From Chersky-822 sp035509195 (GTDB lineage: Bacteria > Actinomycetota > Actinomycetes > Streptosporangiales > Streptosporangiaceae): DNA of 30,345 nt. The DNA lies in NCBI GenBank assembly GCA_035509195.1, contig DATJLT010000328.1, positions 1 to 30,345 on the forward strand, read 5' to 3'. A program made the position numbers and the translations under genes. The notes beneath the pieces were generated by a model that did no database searches, was not told the DNA's origin, and worked only from the letters and a program-made list of their open reading frames with translations. Below are positions 7,778 to 14,625 of the stretch, in pieces. Numbering within the stretch: the stretch's first letter is position 1; each line of letters opens with the position of its first letter.

Positions 7778-8419
7778 ATGACGATCACGGCTAGCCGCGG
7801 CGGGCGAGAACGACCTGGTCCAGGCCGACCGCCAGGCGCGGACAGCGCGATGACCAGGGCGCGCGTCATCGAGGCCGCGCGCAAGTTCTTCGCCGACAAG
7901 GGTTACGCGCCGGCAACGAACAAGCTCATCGCCGACGCGGCCGGCGTGACGTCGGGCGCTCTCTACTACTACTTCGGCTCCAAAGGCGAGCTGTTCGCGG
8001 CGGTTTGCGATGACTCGTTTGATTTCATCCTCGGCAGGTACACGGCTGAACTCACTGAGCCGGCAGACATCCGCGGTCTTCTCCGCGACCTGATGGCCAC
8101 GTCGATGAAGCTGAACAGGGAGTGCCCGAGCCTCGCCGCCTTCGTCGCCACCGCCTCACTGGAAGCCCGCCGACATCCTGAGCTGGCGCCGAGCATGGAG
8201 CGGCACGTGAGGCGCCGCAACCTTCTCCTCACCGAGCGAGTCATGGCCAGCCAGGAGGCCGGGCTCATCGCCGGCGACGCAGACGCCATCAGGGTTGGCG
8301 CCCTCATAGGGGTGCTGCTTCGCGGTTTCTCCCACGCCGCGACCGAAACGACCCCTGACGAACTAGAAGCCATGGCCGCCCTGTTCGAGCGCCTGCTTGA
8401 TGGCAGCCTCACCCCCTGA
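7778..8419 (+). CDS. TetR-family transcriptional regulator
   Basis: The protein has 213 residues. The TetR helix-turn-helix lies at about residues 25-75: TRARVIEAARKFFADKGYA, then TNKLIADAAGVTSGALYYYFGSKGELF, with the conserved LYYYFGSK end. The rest is a helical ligand-binding and dimerisation domain (about 80-210). The short N-terminal arm is Gly/Arg/Pro-rich. The gene starts directly after a -10-like hexamer with no ribosome site, so it is probably leaderless. The neighbours give no obvious target: the following gene is an AbiEi/nuclease-like protein behind a terminator. Ligand and regulon are unknown. Confidence 0.92.
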   Translation: MTITASRGGRERPGPGRPPGADSAMTRARVIEAARKFFADKGYAPATNKLIADAAGVTSGALYYYFGSKGELFAAVCDDSFDFILGRYTAELTEPADIRGLLRDLMATSMKLNRECPSLAAFVATASLEARRHPELAPSMERHVRRRNLLLTERVMASQEAGLIAGDADAIRVGALIGVLLRGFSHAATETTPDELEAMAALFERLLDGSLTP

Positions 8420-8421
8420 CC

Positions 8422-8452
8422 CTGTGGACACCGCGGTTTCCTCCGTCCACAG
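8422..8452 (+). terminator. Hairpin after the tetR gene
   Basis: CTGTGGAC (8422-8429) and GTCCACAG (8445-8452) form a perfect 8-bp stem with a 15-nt loop, starting 3 bp after the stop. There is no U-tract. This is a likely intrinsic-type terminator. Confidence 0.6.
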
Positions 8453-8502
8453 CTACTCAGGAGCGGCCGACCCAATTCCCGCAGCTCGGTCACGCTAAGC
8501 CC

Positions 8503-9471
8503 ATGACACGCGCTTTGCCTTTGGCTTGCCAGAACCTGGCACGGATACAGGAGGGCGTAATCTCGCGCCACCAGGCGTTAGAAGGCGGCATGGCCGCCGA
8601 CGCCATCGATCAGATGCTTCGCACCGGCCGATGGCTCGCTGTCCGCCGCGGTGTTTACCTCGTTCATACCGGCGAGCCATCAAGGCGGGCAGTTCTCTGG
8701 GCAGCCCTTCATCGAGCTGGGCCAGGCGCGGTACTGAGCTACGAGACCGCCGCGGAGTTGTTCGGCCTCACCGATCAGCGCAGTTCCTCGATCCACGTCA
8801 CGATAGGCGAGCATCGACGGCTCAGCGCTATCGAAGGAGTCGTCGTACACCACTCGGCCCGGCTCGTCGAAGCGACACACCCAACTCTCGAACCCGCTCG
8901 AACGAGGCTTGAGGAAACCGTGCTCGACATCGTCGAGCGCACGACAGACTTCGAGACCGCGTTCGGGTTAATAAGCAGCGCTTGTCAGCGTCGGCTTACC
9001 GTTCCTTCCAAGCTAGCTGAAGCCATGAGCATGCGCGCCAAGATGCGGTGGCGGCATCGCCTTGAGGAAGGACTCACAGGCATCGGCGACGGCGTGCACT
9101 CCGTACTTGAAAACCGGTATGTCCGGCGAGTGGAGCGCCCGCACGGGCTCCCTGCCGCCGTCCGCCAGGCCCGGATTGCCGGCGACGGCCGCAACCGGTA
9201 CCTCGACAATCTTTACGAAGACTACGGCCTGTGCGTTGAGCTCGACGGATTGCGTGCGCATCCCGATGAGCAGCGCTGGCAAGACCAGCGCCGGGCTAAC
9301 GCAATCACGGCACGGGGAGTGGTGATCCTGCGGTTCGGGTGGGTCGATCTTGACAGGAGACCGTGCGATGCGGCGGCGCAGGTAGCGACGGCCCTGCGAA
9401 GTCGCGGCTGGACGGGAACGGTTCTCCGCTGCCGGACTCTGTGCCCGGCTCCGGGCCGGAGTGAATCATGA
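8503..9471 (+). CDS. AbiEi-like winged-helix protein with DUF559/Vsr-like endonuclease-fold C-terminus
   Basis: The protein has 322 residues. The N-terminal third resembles the AbiEi antitoxin-type domain: a short helical start (QEGVISRHQALEGGMA), a winged helix ending WLAVRRGVYLVHTG, and then SYETAAELFGL. Residues 205-300 match the DUF559/Vsr-like nuclease fold seen in many actinobacterial proteins: RYLDNLYEDYGLCVELDG (the acidic pair is Asp and Glu), a basic helix QRWQDQRRANAI, and VVILRFGWVDL. No AbiEii-type nucleotidyltransferase toxin is encoded nearby, so a classic AbiE system is not supported. The start is the ATG at 8503. CACGCT ends 6 nt before it and no ribosome site is present, so it may be leaderless. 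Function is unknown; nuclease activity is inferred from fold only. Confidence 0.8.
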   Translation: MTRALPLACQNLARIQEGVISRHQALEGGMAADAIDQMLRTGRWLAVRRGVYLVHTGEPSRRAVLWAALHRAGPGAVLSYETAAELFGLTDQRSSSIHVTIGEHRRLSAIEGVVVHHSARLVEATHPTLEPARTRLEETVLDIVERTTDFETAFGLISSACQRRLTVPSKLAEAMSMRAKMRWRHRLEEGLTGIGDGVHSVLENRYVRRVERPHGLPAAVRQARIAGDGRNRYLDNLYEDYGLCVELDGLRAHPDEQRWQDQRRANAITARGVVILRFGWVDLDRRPCDAAAQVATALRSRGWTGTVLRCRTLCPAPGRSES

Positions 9472-9474
9472 TCA

Positions 9475-9529
9475 GGAAGACTTTTCGTTTGAGGTAGAGT
9501 TTTCCGCGCTATTCCCTGAAAAGTCTTCC
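9475..9529 (+). terminator. Long-stem inverted repeat just after the AbiEi-like gene
   Basis: GGAAGACTTTTC (9475-9486) and GAAAAGTCTTCC (9518-9529) are perfect 12-bp inverted copies with a 31-nt loop, beginning 3 bp after the stop. A terminator role is likely. Further complementary pairs that cross the main stem are described in the findings. Confidence 0.55.
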
Positions 9530-9619
9530 GCAAACGAGAACTCTTCATCGCAATAAGTCCGAAACATACGGTTTAGACATGTATGCGGCGTTCAAGGTGC
9601 GGCAGCGGAGACACGGCAA

Positions 9620-9684
9620 CCGGGTTCCGCCGGGTGGCGGTCGCTCAAGCCCCCCCGAGAGACCGCCACGCCGACGAAACCCGG
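9620..9684 (+). other. Two-tier GC-rich hairpin
   Basis: The outer stem CCGGGTT (9620-9626) pairs with AACCCGG (9678-9684). The inner stem GTGGCGGTC (9634-9642) pairs with GACCGCCAC (9661-9669). An internal loop of 7 and 8 nt separates them, and the apical loop is 18 nt. It could be a terminator, an attenuator or part of a small RNA; sequence alone does not decide. Confidence 0.5.
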
Positions 9685-9757
9685 CAACGCCCCCCACAGT
9701 TGGGATCGCCCAAACCTGCACCTATAGGATGCGCCATTAGCACGTACGTATGCAAGT

Positions 9758-9816
9758 GCCTCGGCACAAATCATCTGCACTGTGCACCGTACCGACTATC
9801 CTGCTGCTAGCAGGCA
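9758..9816. promoter_or_regulatory. Cluster of three short palindromes upstream of the DUF397/XRE pair
   Basis: GTGCC-TC-GGCAC (9758-9769), TGCAC-T-GTGCA (9778-9788) and CCTGCT-GCT-AGCAGG (9802-9816) lie 54-113 bp before the DUF397 start. They are candidate operators for the XRE protein encoded downstream. The promoter itself is not clear. Confidence 0.4.
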
Positions 9817-9870
9817 CGCACGGGCTCCGACCACGGTGCCTGGCTGCCTTGAGGAAGGGCAGGATGCACC

Positions 9871-10104
9871 ATGAGGAACGGCACGCCCGCCGGCCGCATC
9901 GCGGCGACGTGGCGCAAGAGCAGCGCGAGCAACCCAAGCGGAAGCTGCGTAGAGGTGGCGGTGCTTCCGGACGGCGATATCGCCGTTCGTAATTCTCGCT
10001 TCCCTGACGGCCCGGCGTTGGTATACCTGCGGGCAGAGATGGCTGCTTTCGTCGCCGGCGCGAAGAACGGCGAGTTCGATGACTTGTGCAGTGACGGCGC
10101 ATGA
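9871..10104 (+). CDS. DUF397 domain protein
   Basis: The protein has 77 residues and the full DUF397 signature: TWRKSSASNPSGSCVEVA, then GDIAVRNSRFPDGPAL, and a C-terminal helix AEMAAFVAGAKNGEFDDL. The start is the ATG at 9871 with AGGA 6 nt upstream. DUF397 genes in actinomycetes typically sit beside an XRE/DUF5753 regulator, as here (50 bp downstream). Studied pairs in Streptomyces (WhiJ-type and Scr1/Scr2) affect development or antibiotic production, and a toxin-antitoxin-like relation has been suggested. The molecular activity of DUF397 is not known. Confidence 0.9.
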   Translation: MRNGTPAGRIAATWRKSSASNPSGSCVEVAVLPDGDIAVRNSRFPDGPALVYLRAEMAAFVAGAKNGEFDDLCSDGA

Positions 10105-10113
10105 CGATATAGG
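10084..10113 (+). promoter_or_regulatory. Weak candidate internal promoter of the XRE gene
   Basis: TTGTGC (10084-10089) and TATAGG (10108-10113) are 18 bp apart, ending 41 bp before the XRE start. It would let the regulator be expressed apart from DUF397. The match is partial. Confidence 0.25.
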
Positions 10114-10154
10114 TAAGGTTTGCCCGGGGAATCGGTAATGGTTGGGGAGCGAGC

Positions 10155-11057
10155 ATGGATGCGGGCGAGCCAGATGGCGAGCAGCCCGGCAGCCTGACCA
10201 GGCAGCCAAGGGCTGATGCCACTGTTCTCCGCATGTTGCTCGGCAGCCAGCTCCGCCGGCTGCGTGAGGCCGCCGGCATTACGCCCGATCAGGCCGGATA
10301 CGAAATCCGCGGATCCCGGTCCAAGATCAGCCGCATGGAGAACGGGCGGGTTAGTTTCAAGGACCGGGATATCGCGGACCTGCTGACCCTGTACGGGGTC
10401 ACGAACGAAGACGAACGGCAGGGCACGCTCGAGCTAGCGAGACGTGCCAATGCGCCCGGATGGTGGGCCAAGTACAGCGACATCATGCCCGACTGGTTCG
10501 AGATGTACCTCGGGCTCGAGGCCGCGGCCTCCGTGATCAGGACCTTCGAGATCCAGTTCGTGCAGGGACTCTTCCAGACCGAGGACTACGCACGGGCAGT
10601 CACGATTCTGGGGCACAAGGCCGCTCCAGCCGATGAGATCGAGCGCAGGGTCAACCTGCGCATGCGGCGCCAGGAACTGCTGCGTAACCCGGCTCCGCCC
10701 AGGGTCTGGTCGGTCATGGACGAGGCGGCCCTCCGCCGCCCGGTCGGCGGCCGCGACGTCATGCGCGCACAGCTACAGCACCTGACCAAAGTCGGCGAGC
10801 TGCCGTTCGTAACGCTCCAGGTGGTGCCGTTCGGCCACGGCGGGCACGCCGCCGCCAGCGGCTCCTTCGCGATCTTGCGGTTCGGTGAGCCCGACCTACC
10901 CGACGTCGTCTACATCGAGCAGCTCACGAGCGCCCTGTACCTGGAATCCCGCTCGGACGTCGATCACTACCTCGAAGTCATGAACCGGCTGAGCGCCGAT
11001 GCTCTCACGCCAGCTAGCTCGGCCCGCTTCATCGAGGAAATTCTCAAGGACACCTGA
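10155..11057 (+). CDS. XRE-family helix-turn-helix regulator with DUF5753 domain
   Basis: The protein has 300 residues. The N-terminal HTH_31/XRE domain (about residues 25-85) has LRRLREAAGITPDQAGYEIRG, the recognition helix SRSKISRMENGRV and LLTLYGV. The C-terminal DUF5753 domain (about 105-295) carries FEIQFVQGLFQTEDYARAV, RMRRQELLRNPAPPRVWSVMDEAAL and the LPFVTLQVVPF block. GGGGAG lies 5 nt before the ATG. It is almost certainly the partner of the DUF397 gene. Such regulators usually bind their own promoter region; here the palindrome cluster upstream of DUF397 is the best candidate site. The signal sensed by DUF5753 is unknown. Confidence 0.93.
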   Translation: MDAGEPDGEQPGSLTRQPRADATVLRMLLGSQLRRLREAAGITPDQAGYEIRGSRSKISRMENGRVSFKDRDIADLLTLYGVTNEDERQGTLELARRANAPGWWAKYSDIMPDWFEMYLGLEAAASVIRTFEIQFVQGLFQTEDYARAVTILGHKAAPADEIERRVNLRMRRQELLRNPAPPRVWSVMDEAALRRPVGGRDVMRAQLQHLTKVGELPFVTLQVVPFGHGGHAAASGSFAILRFGEPDLPDVVYIEQLTSALYLESRSDVDHYLEVMNRLSADALTPASSARFIEEILKDT

Positions 11058-11069
11058 CGCGAGCCGCTG

Positions 11070-11294
11070 TCAGTCCTGCCTGCTCTCGTGCCTCCAGTTG
11101 CCTGAGAACTCGTCGTCGTGCAGCTTGCGTAGCTCGTACGCGTAGTGGTCAAGGCGGTCGGCGGCGCGCTGCATCTCGTGAAAATCGTGCCCGTGCTCAC
11201 GGGCGGCGGTCTTCTCCTCACCGCGCTTCCGCACGATGCTGAGTTCCTCGCGGCTCAGCTCCACGATCTTCTCGAGCGTCTCTTCAAGCGTCAT
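11070..11294 (-). CDS. Small charged hypothetical protein
   Basis: The protein has 74 residues, is very rich in Glu, Arg and His, and is predicted to be mostly helical (TLEETLEKIVELSREELSIVRKRGEEKTAAREHGHDFHEMQ...). I do not recognise a named family. Support for a real gene comes from its soluble, biased composition, its tight convergent fit (12 bp from the XRE stop) and TAGGTT (11301-11306, minus strand) ending 6 nt before the ATG, which fits a leaderless transcript. An opposite-strand frame over the same DNA looks less protein-like. Confidence 0.6.
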   Translation of the reverse strand: MTLEETLEKIVELSREELSIVRKRGEEKTAAREHGHDFHEMQRAADRLDHYAYELRKLHDDEFSGNWRHESRQD

Positions 11295-11333
11295 GGCGCT
11301 AACCTAGCGCAAGGTCCTCTCCGTCAGGCGGAG

Positions 11334-12443
11334 CTAACGGCGCCACAGGCCGGCCAGCGCCCGGCGGCGTTCCAGGCGCGACAAACCGCGCAAATCAGCA
11401 AGCCCGCGCTCGGTGACCACCACGTCCACGTCGTGCCCGGGCGTCGATACCGGACGTGACAGGCTCGGCACGAGCACCGGCCGGCCCTTGTGCGCTGAAG
11501 GCACTGCGATGATGCTGAGGCCGCCAATTGACCTGCTCGCGGCAGCCGCGTAATCGGGGTGACCGCCGACCCCGCCGACCAGGGAACTCGCCGTGCCTTC
11601 CACGTTGACCTGCCCGTCAAGGTCGATCTCGACGGCGGTGTTGACCGCGAACAGCGGGTCAGCGGAAAGCCTGCCTGGATCATGGGTGAACTCGACGGGG
11701 TAAAGCAAGGGCCGCCCGTCAGCCCAGTCATAAAGCGCGGGCCCGCCAGCCAGATAAGTGGCGACCGGATCACCGGCAAGCAATCCCCGCCGGTCAAGGT
11801 CCACGACCGCCTCTGGCAAGATCCCCGTGTCCAGCCGCACAGGCACACGCAAGCCGCGCAGCAGCGCCGTCGCCACTGGCGAGGGGCCAACCTGGAGCCG
11901 CGCGTTCGGCACGATCAGCGACTCGATCCGCGCGGCGATCGCCTCGTGCGAAGGTCCAGGTACGGCAAGGGGAAGTTCGGCAGGCGGCTCGAAGCTCTGA
12001 CCGACCACGATTACCTGGCCCGCTGGCAGCGGCCGACCCGCGTCGGCGTGCGGCGCACGATGAGACACCACGGCGGCCACCTGAGCGCCGGCCGTGATCG
12101 CGGCCCGCTGCCATGAGACTTCGCTGCCGAACGCGAACCCGCCCGGCACCTCGACCAGCGTGGTCACGAGCAAGTCGGGCCGCCACGGCCCGTGCAGCAT
12201 GGCTGGCATCGCCGACAGCCGCACCGAGGCGGCGCTGACCTGCCCGCTCTCGGTCGCCGCCCGCAGCCCCCATCCCGGCATGTAGGTCCTGACATCGGCG
12301 AACGCGCCGAAGTCGAGATGGGGATCGGCGGCAGGCACCCAGCCGAGCACGAGCCTTACCTGGCCGTGCTTCGCCGCTGCCCTGCTCAGCTCCCACGAGA
12401 TCTCGCGGGGCGCACCGAACCCGTCGCCAAGCGCCACGGTCAT
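11334..12443 (-). CDS. Acetyl-CoA hydrolase/transferase family protein
   Basis: Frames from the ATG at 12443 give 369 residues. The C-terminal half is a clear AcetylCoA_hyd_C domain: AVNTAVEIDLDGQVNVEG with the probable catalytic Glu272, then GGVGGHPDYAAAA and the VVVTERGLADLRGLS end typical of acyl-CoA transferases such as 4-hydroxybutyrate CoA-transferase and SCACT-type enzymes. These swap CoA between acids through a glutamyl-CoA thioester. The start is doubtful. The reading frame continues upstream with a family-like sequence (QATAALGDLIRPG before MTVALGDG), and the only good ribosome site precedes an ATA codon at 12491. Acyl substrate is unknown, and no pathway genes adjoin. Confidence 0.85.
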   Translation of the reverse strand: MTVALGDGFGAPREISWELSRAAAKHGQVRLVLGWVPAADPHLDFGAFADVRTYMPGWGLRAATESGQVSAASVRLSAMPAMLHGPWRPDLLVTTLVEVPGGFAFGSEVSWQRAAITAGAQVAAVVSHRAPHADAGRPLPAGQVIVVGQSFEPPAELPLAVPGPSHEAIAARIESLIVPNARLQVGPSPVATALLRGLRVPVRLDTGILPEAVVDLDRRGLLAGDPVATYLAGGPALYDWADGRPLLYPVEFTHDPGRLSADPLFAVNTAVEIDLDGQVNVEGTASSLVGGVGGHPDYAAAASRSIGGLSIIAVPSAHKGRPVLVPSLSRPVSTPGHDVDVVVTERGLADLRGLSRLERRRALAGLWRR

Positions 12444-12496
12444 CCCCGGCCTGATGAGATCGCCAAGCGCGGCGGTCGCTTGGGTAACTATGGCGT

Positions 12497-12504
12497 CCCC
12501 CCTT
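12497..12504 (-). promoter_or_regulatory. Strong ribosome binding site AAGGGGGG before an ATA codon
   Basis: On the minus strand AAGGGGGG is followed by a 5-nt spacer and then ATA-GTT-ACC in the CoA-transferase frame, 48 bp upstream of the first ATG. There is no ATG, GTG or TTG between the upstream in-frame TGA and that ATG. Confidence 0.6.
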
Positions 12505-12563
12505 GCTGCTGAGGTGGCAGGCGATCACGAGCCTAAGGCCAGCGCGGGATCCGATGGTGGACA

Positions 12564-13463
12564 ATGAGTGCTATGTCGCATCGGCAAGATGACGCCAGCG
12601 GGCCGGTCGTCAGGGAACCGGTCGATAACGGCATCGCCGAATTGCGGCGCGATCCTGACCGTCGCCGTGCCTGGACTTTGATGATCAATGGCACGCCGCA
12701 GTCCCACGTGGACCTCGACGATCCGTCCTACCTGGAATTCGAGTACGTGCGAAGGCTCGGGCACGTGATCGATCTCATGGCCGCGCCTGGCGATCCGCTC
12801 CGGGTGCTGCATCTCGGTGGCGGCGCCTTGACGCTGCCCAGATATGTCACGGCGACCAGGCCATCGTCCTGGCAGATAGCAGTTGAACTCGACGCCGCGC
12901 TCACCGAACTGGTCAGGCGAAAGCTGCCTCTCCTGCTCCCCGATCGCCGGAATAGGGTCAGGGTGAGGGTCAGGACCGGCGACGCCCGAGCGGTACTTGA
13001 GCAGGTCAGCCCAGGATCGTTCGACCTGGTGGTCATGGACGTATTCGCCGGAGCGACCACACCCGCGCACCTGACCTCGGCTGAGGTCGTCCGTGCTGCC
13101 GCCAGGGCACTGACACCGGCAGGCATCTACGCCGCCAACATTGGCGACGGTCCGCCGCTGGCCCATACGAAATCGCGGGTCACGACCGTCCTGGCCGAAT
13201 TCAGCCACGCTTGCCTGATGGCCGACGCAGCCGTGCTGAAAGGCCGCCGGTTCGGCAACCTGGTGCTCGCCGCCTCCCGCCAGCCGTTGCCCGCCACTGC
13301 CCTCGGGCGACGCGTCGCCGGCGATCCGCTGCCAGGCCGGCTGCTCGCGGGCACCGAACTCGACCGGTTCGCCGCCGGAGCCCGGCCGATCACCGATGCC
13401 CGGCCCCAAGCATCACCGGTTCCACCAGACGGCTTCTTCAAGCCTCCGCCGGCCACCGGATAA
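12564..13463 (+). CDS. Spermidine synthase-like class I methyltransferase-fold protein
   Basis: The protein has 299 residues, or 296 if the second ATG (12573) is used. The sequence shows a Rossmann fold of the spermidine-synthase type: HVDLDDPSYLEFEYVRRLGHVID before the nucleotide loop VLHLGGGALTLPRYV (Gly85-87), VELDAAL (Asp110), TGDARAVL and DLVVMDVFAG. Authentic spermidine synthases have GGGDG and a catalytic Asp in a DSTD-like motif. Here these are GGGAL and DVFAG, so aminopropyl transfer is unlikely and the substrate is unknown. There is no ribosome site. GACAAT (12560-12565) ends 7 nt before the ATG at 12573, which would suit a leaderless start there. The last 40 residues are Pro/Arg-rich. 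It diverges from the CoA-transferase gene. Confidence 0.82.
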   Translation: MSAMSHRQDDASGPVVREPVDNGIAELRRDPDRRRAWTLMINGTPQSHVDLDDPSYLEFEYVRRLGHVIDLMAAPGDPLRVLHLGGGALTLPRYVTATRPSSWQIAVELDAALTELVRRKLPLLLPDRRNRVRVRVRTGDARAVLEQVSPGSFDLVVMDVFAGATTPAHLTSAEVVRAAARALTPAGIYAANIGDGPPLAHTKSRVTTVLAEFSHACLMADAAVLKGRRFGNLVLAASRQPLPATALGRRVAGDPLPGRLLAGTELDRFAAGARPITDARPQASPVPPDGFFKPPPATG

Positions 13464-13492
13464 TCCCCCATTACGGCGCGGCCAGAACCGGC

Positions 13493-13498
13493 TAGCAT
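13493..13498 (+). promoter_or_regulatory. -10 hexamer TAGCAT before the second beta-helix gene
   Basis: TAGCAT ends 8 nt before the ATG at 13507, and no Shine-Dalgarno sequence is visible, so a near-leaderless transcript is likely. Confidence 0.45.
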
Positions 13499-13506
13499 GG
13501 TGCGCT

Positions 13507-14589
13507 ATGCGGCTCATGCGCGGTTTCGGCGTATTGCTGGCGGCCCTGCTCGTGACGGGAGGTACCGTGCCCGCGGTGACGGCGCAGGCCGCCGTCACGG
13601 CGACCCGGCCCGCCTACGGCAACCCGGACGGCCACGTCAGGGTTCCGCCGGCCGCCCGCGCGGTCAGCACCAAGCACCCCGACCACGTCGTCGGCACAGG
13701 CACGCCAGCGAGTTGTACGGGAGCCGCGGTCGTCAGGGCGGTGGCCAAGGGCGGCATCATCGTGTTCCACTGCGGCCCGCACCCGGTCACGATCACCATG
13801 CGAGCCACCGCGAAGGTCGTCAACACCAGCCACTACGTCGTCATCGACGGCGGTGGCCTGGTCACCCTCAACGGAGCCGGCAGGCGGGAGATCTTGTACC
13901 AGAACGCCTGCGACCCGAAGCAGAAGATCACCACCACCGACTGCTACGACCAGCAGTGGCCGCACCTCATCGTGCAGAACCTGAAGTTCGAGAACGGCAA
14001 CAATCCCGTCAGGCAGCCTAAGAACAGCAGCTTCTACGGCGGCGGCGCCATCTTCGCGCTCGGCGGCCAGGTCAAGGTCGTCAACTCAGACTTCGTGAAC
14101 AACCAGTGCTATAAGCACGGCCCCGACCTGGGCGGCGCCGCCATCCGCGTTCTCGGCCAGTGGAAGAACCACCCCGTCTACATCACCCGCGACACCTTCA
14201 AGGGCGGCCGGTGCTCCAACGGCAGCGCGCTGTCAAGCATCGGCGTGTCCTGGCAGGTGTACGACAGCGTGATGAGGAACAACAAGGCCGTCGGCTGGGG
14301 CGCGAACCCGGCTGCCTCAGGTACGAAGGGAGGCGGCAGCGGCGGCGCCATCTACACCGACGGCGACACGTATTCGCTGCTGGTCGCCGGAACGATCATC
14401 GAGAACAACTCGGCACGCGAAGGCGGCGGCGCGATCTTCTTCGTCAGCGACGACAACACGGGGAAGCTGACCATCAAGGACTCAACGCTCAGGAAGAACC
14501 CGAGCGGCGTCTTCTGGACCCGGCCATATCCCGGCATCTACTACCACAGCGCCGGTGTTCCGAAAATCATTAATTCCATCATCCAATAG
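13507..14589 (+). CDS. Secreted right-handed beta-helix protein (polymorphic-toxin-free, Pmp-like repeats)
   Basis: The protein has 360 residues from the ATG at 13507, which opens a signal peptide (MRLMRGFGVLLAALLVTGG, cleavage near AQAA). Upstream in-frame codons reach into the preceding gene's tail and are not needed. The body has recurring beta-helix rungs rich in GGGAI, GG-A-I and NN motifs: HLIVQNLKFENG, YGGGAIFALGGQVKVVNSDFVNN, LGGAAIRVLG, SGGAIYTDGDTYSLLVAGTIIENNSAREGGGAIFF and LTIKDSTLRKN. These resemble chlamydial Pmp/adhesin and polysaccharide-lyase helices. Several cysteines (ASCTG, FHCGP, NACDP, DCYD, NQCY, GRCSN) suggest disulfides in the exported protein. The CocE/NonD hydrolase gene follows after 36 bp, so the two may share a transcript. 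Confidence 0.82.
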   Translation: MRLMRGFGVLLAALLVTGGTVPAVTAQAAVTATRPAYGNPDGHVRVPPAARAVSTKHPDHVVGTGTPASCTGAAVVRAVAKGGIIVFHCGPHPVTITMRATAKVVNTSHYVVIDGGGLVTLNGAGRREILYQNACDPKQKITTTDCYDQQWPHLIVQNLKFENGNNPVRQPKNSSFYGGGAIFALGGQVKVVNSDFVNNQCYKHGPDLGGAAIRVLGQWKNHPVYITRDTFKGGRCSNGSALSSIGVSWQVYDSVMRNNKAVGWGANPAASGTKGGGSGGAIYTDGDTYSLLVAGTIIENNSAREGGGAIFFVSDDNTGKLTIKDSTLRKNPSGVFWTRPYPGIYYHSAGVPKIINSIIQ

Positions 14590-14625
14590 CAAGCACCAAA
14601 AACTCGACCACGGGGGTAGCAAGGC

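Larger units (their letters stand above)
9530..9870. other. Gene-free, structure-rich intergenic region
   Basis: No coding sequence is supported between the AbiEi-like gene and the DUF397 gene. The stretch holds a compound hairpin (9620-9684) and a cluster of short palindromes (9758-9816) that lead into the DUF397/XRE pair. The part around 9480-9580 is visibly more AT-rich than the rest of the window. Confidence 0.6.

Noticed and set aside
8503..9471. Complete AbiE toxin-antitoxin system
   Set aside because: Only an AbiEi-like domain is present. The neighbouring genes encode a TetR regulator and a DUF397 protein, not an AbiEii nucleotidyltransferase.
9583..9810. Possible small genes on either strand in the 9.5-9.87 kb gap
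   Set aside because: Translations are low complexity, lack ribosome sites or suitable -10 boxes, and cross the compound hairpin. RNA structure explains the stretch better.
12525..13409. 294-codon minus-strand frame opposite the spermidine-synthase-like gene
   Set aside because: The plus-strand product has clear nucleotide-binding motifs, while the minus-strand translation has none and no start signal.
12564..13463. Functional spermidine synthase (speE)
   Set aside because: The GGGDG loop and the catalytic Asp motif are not present.
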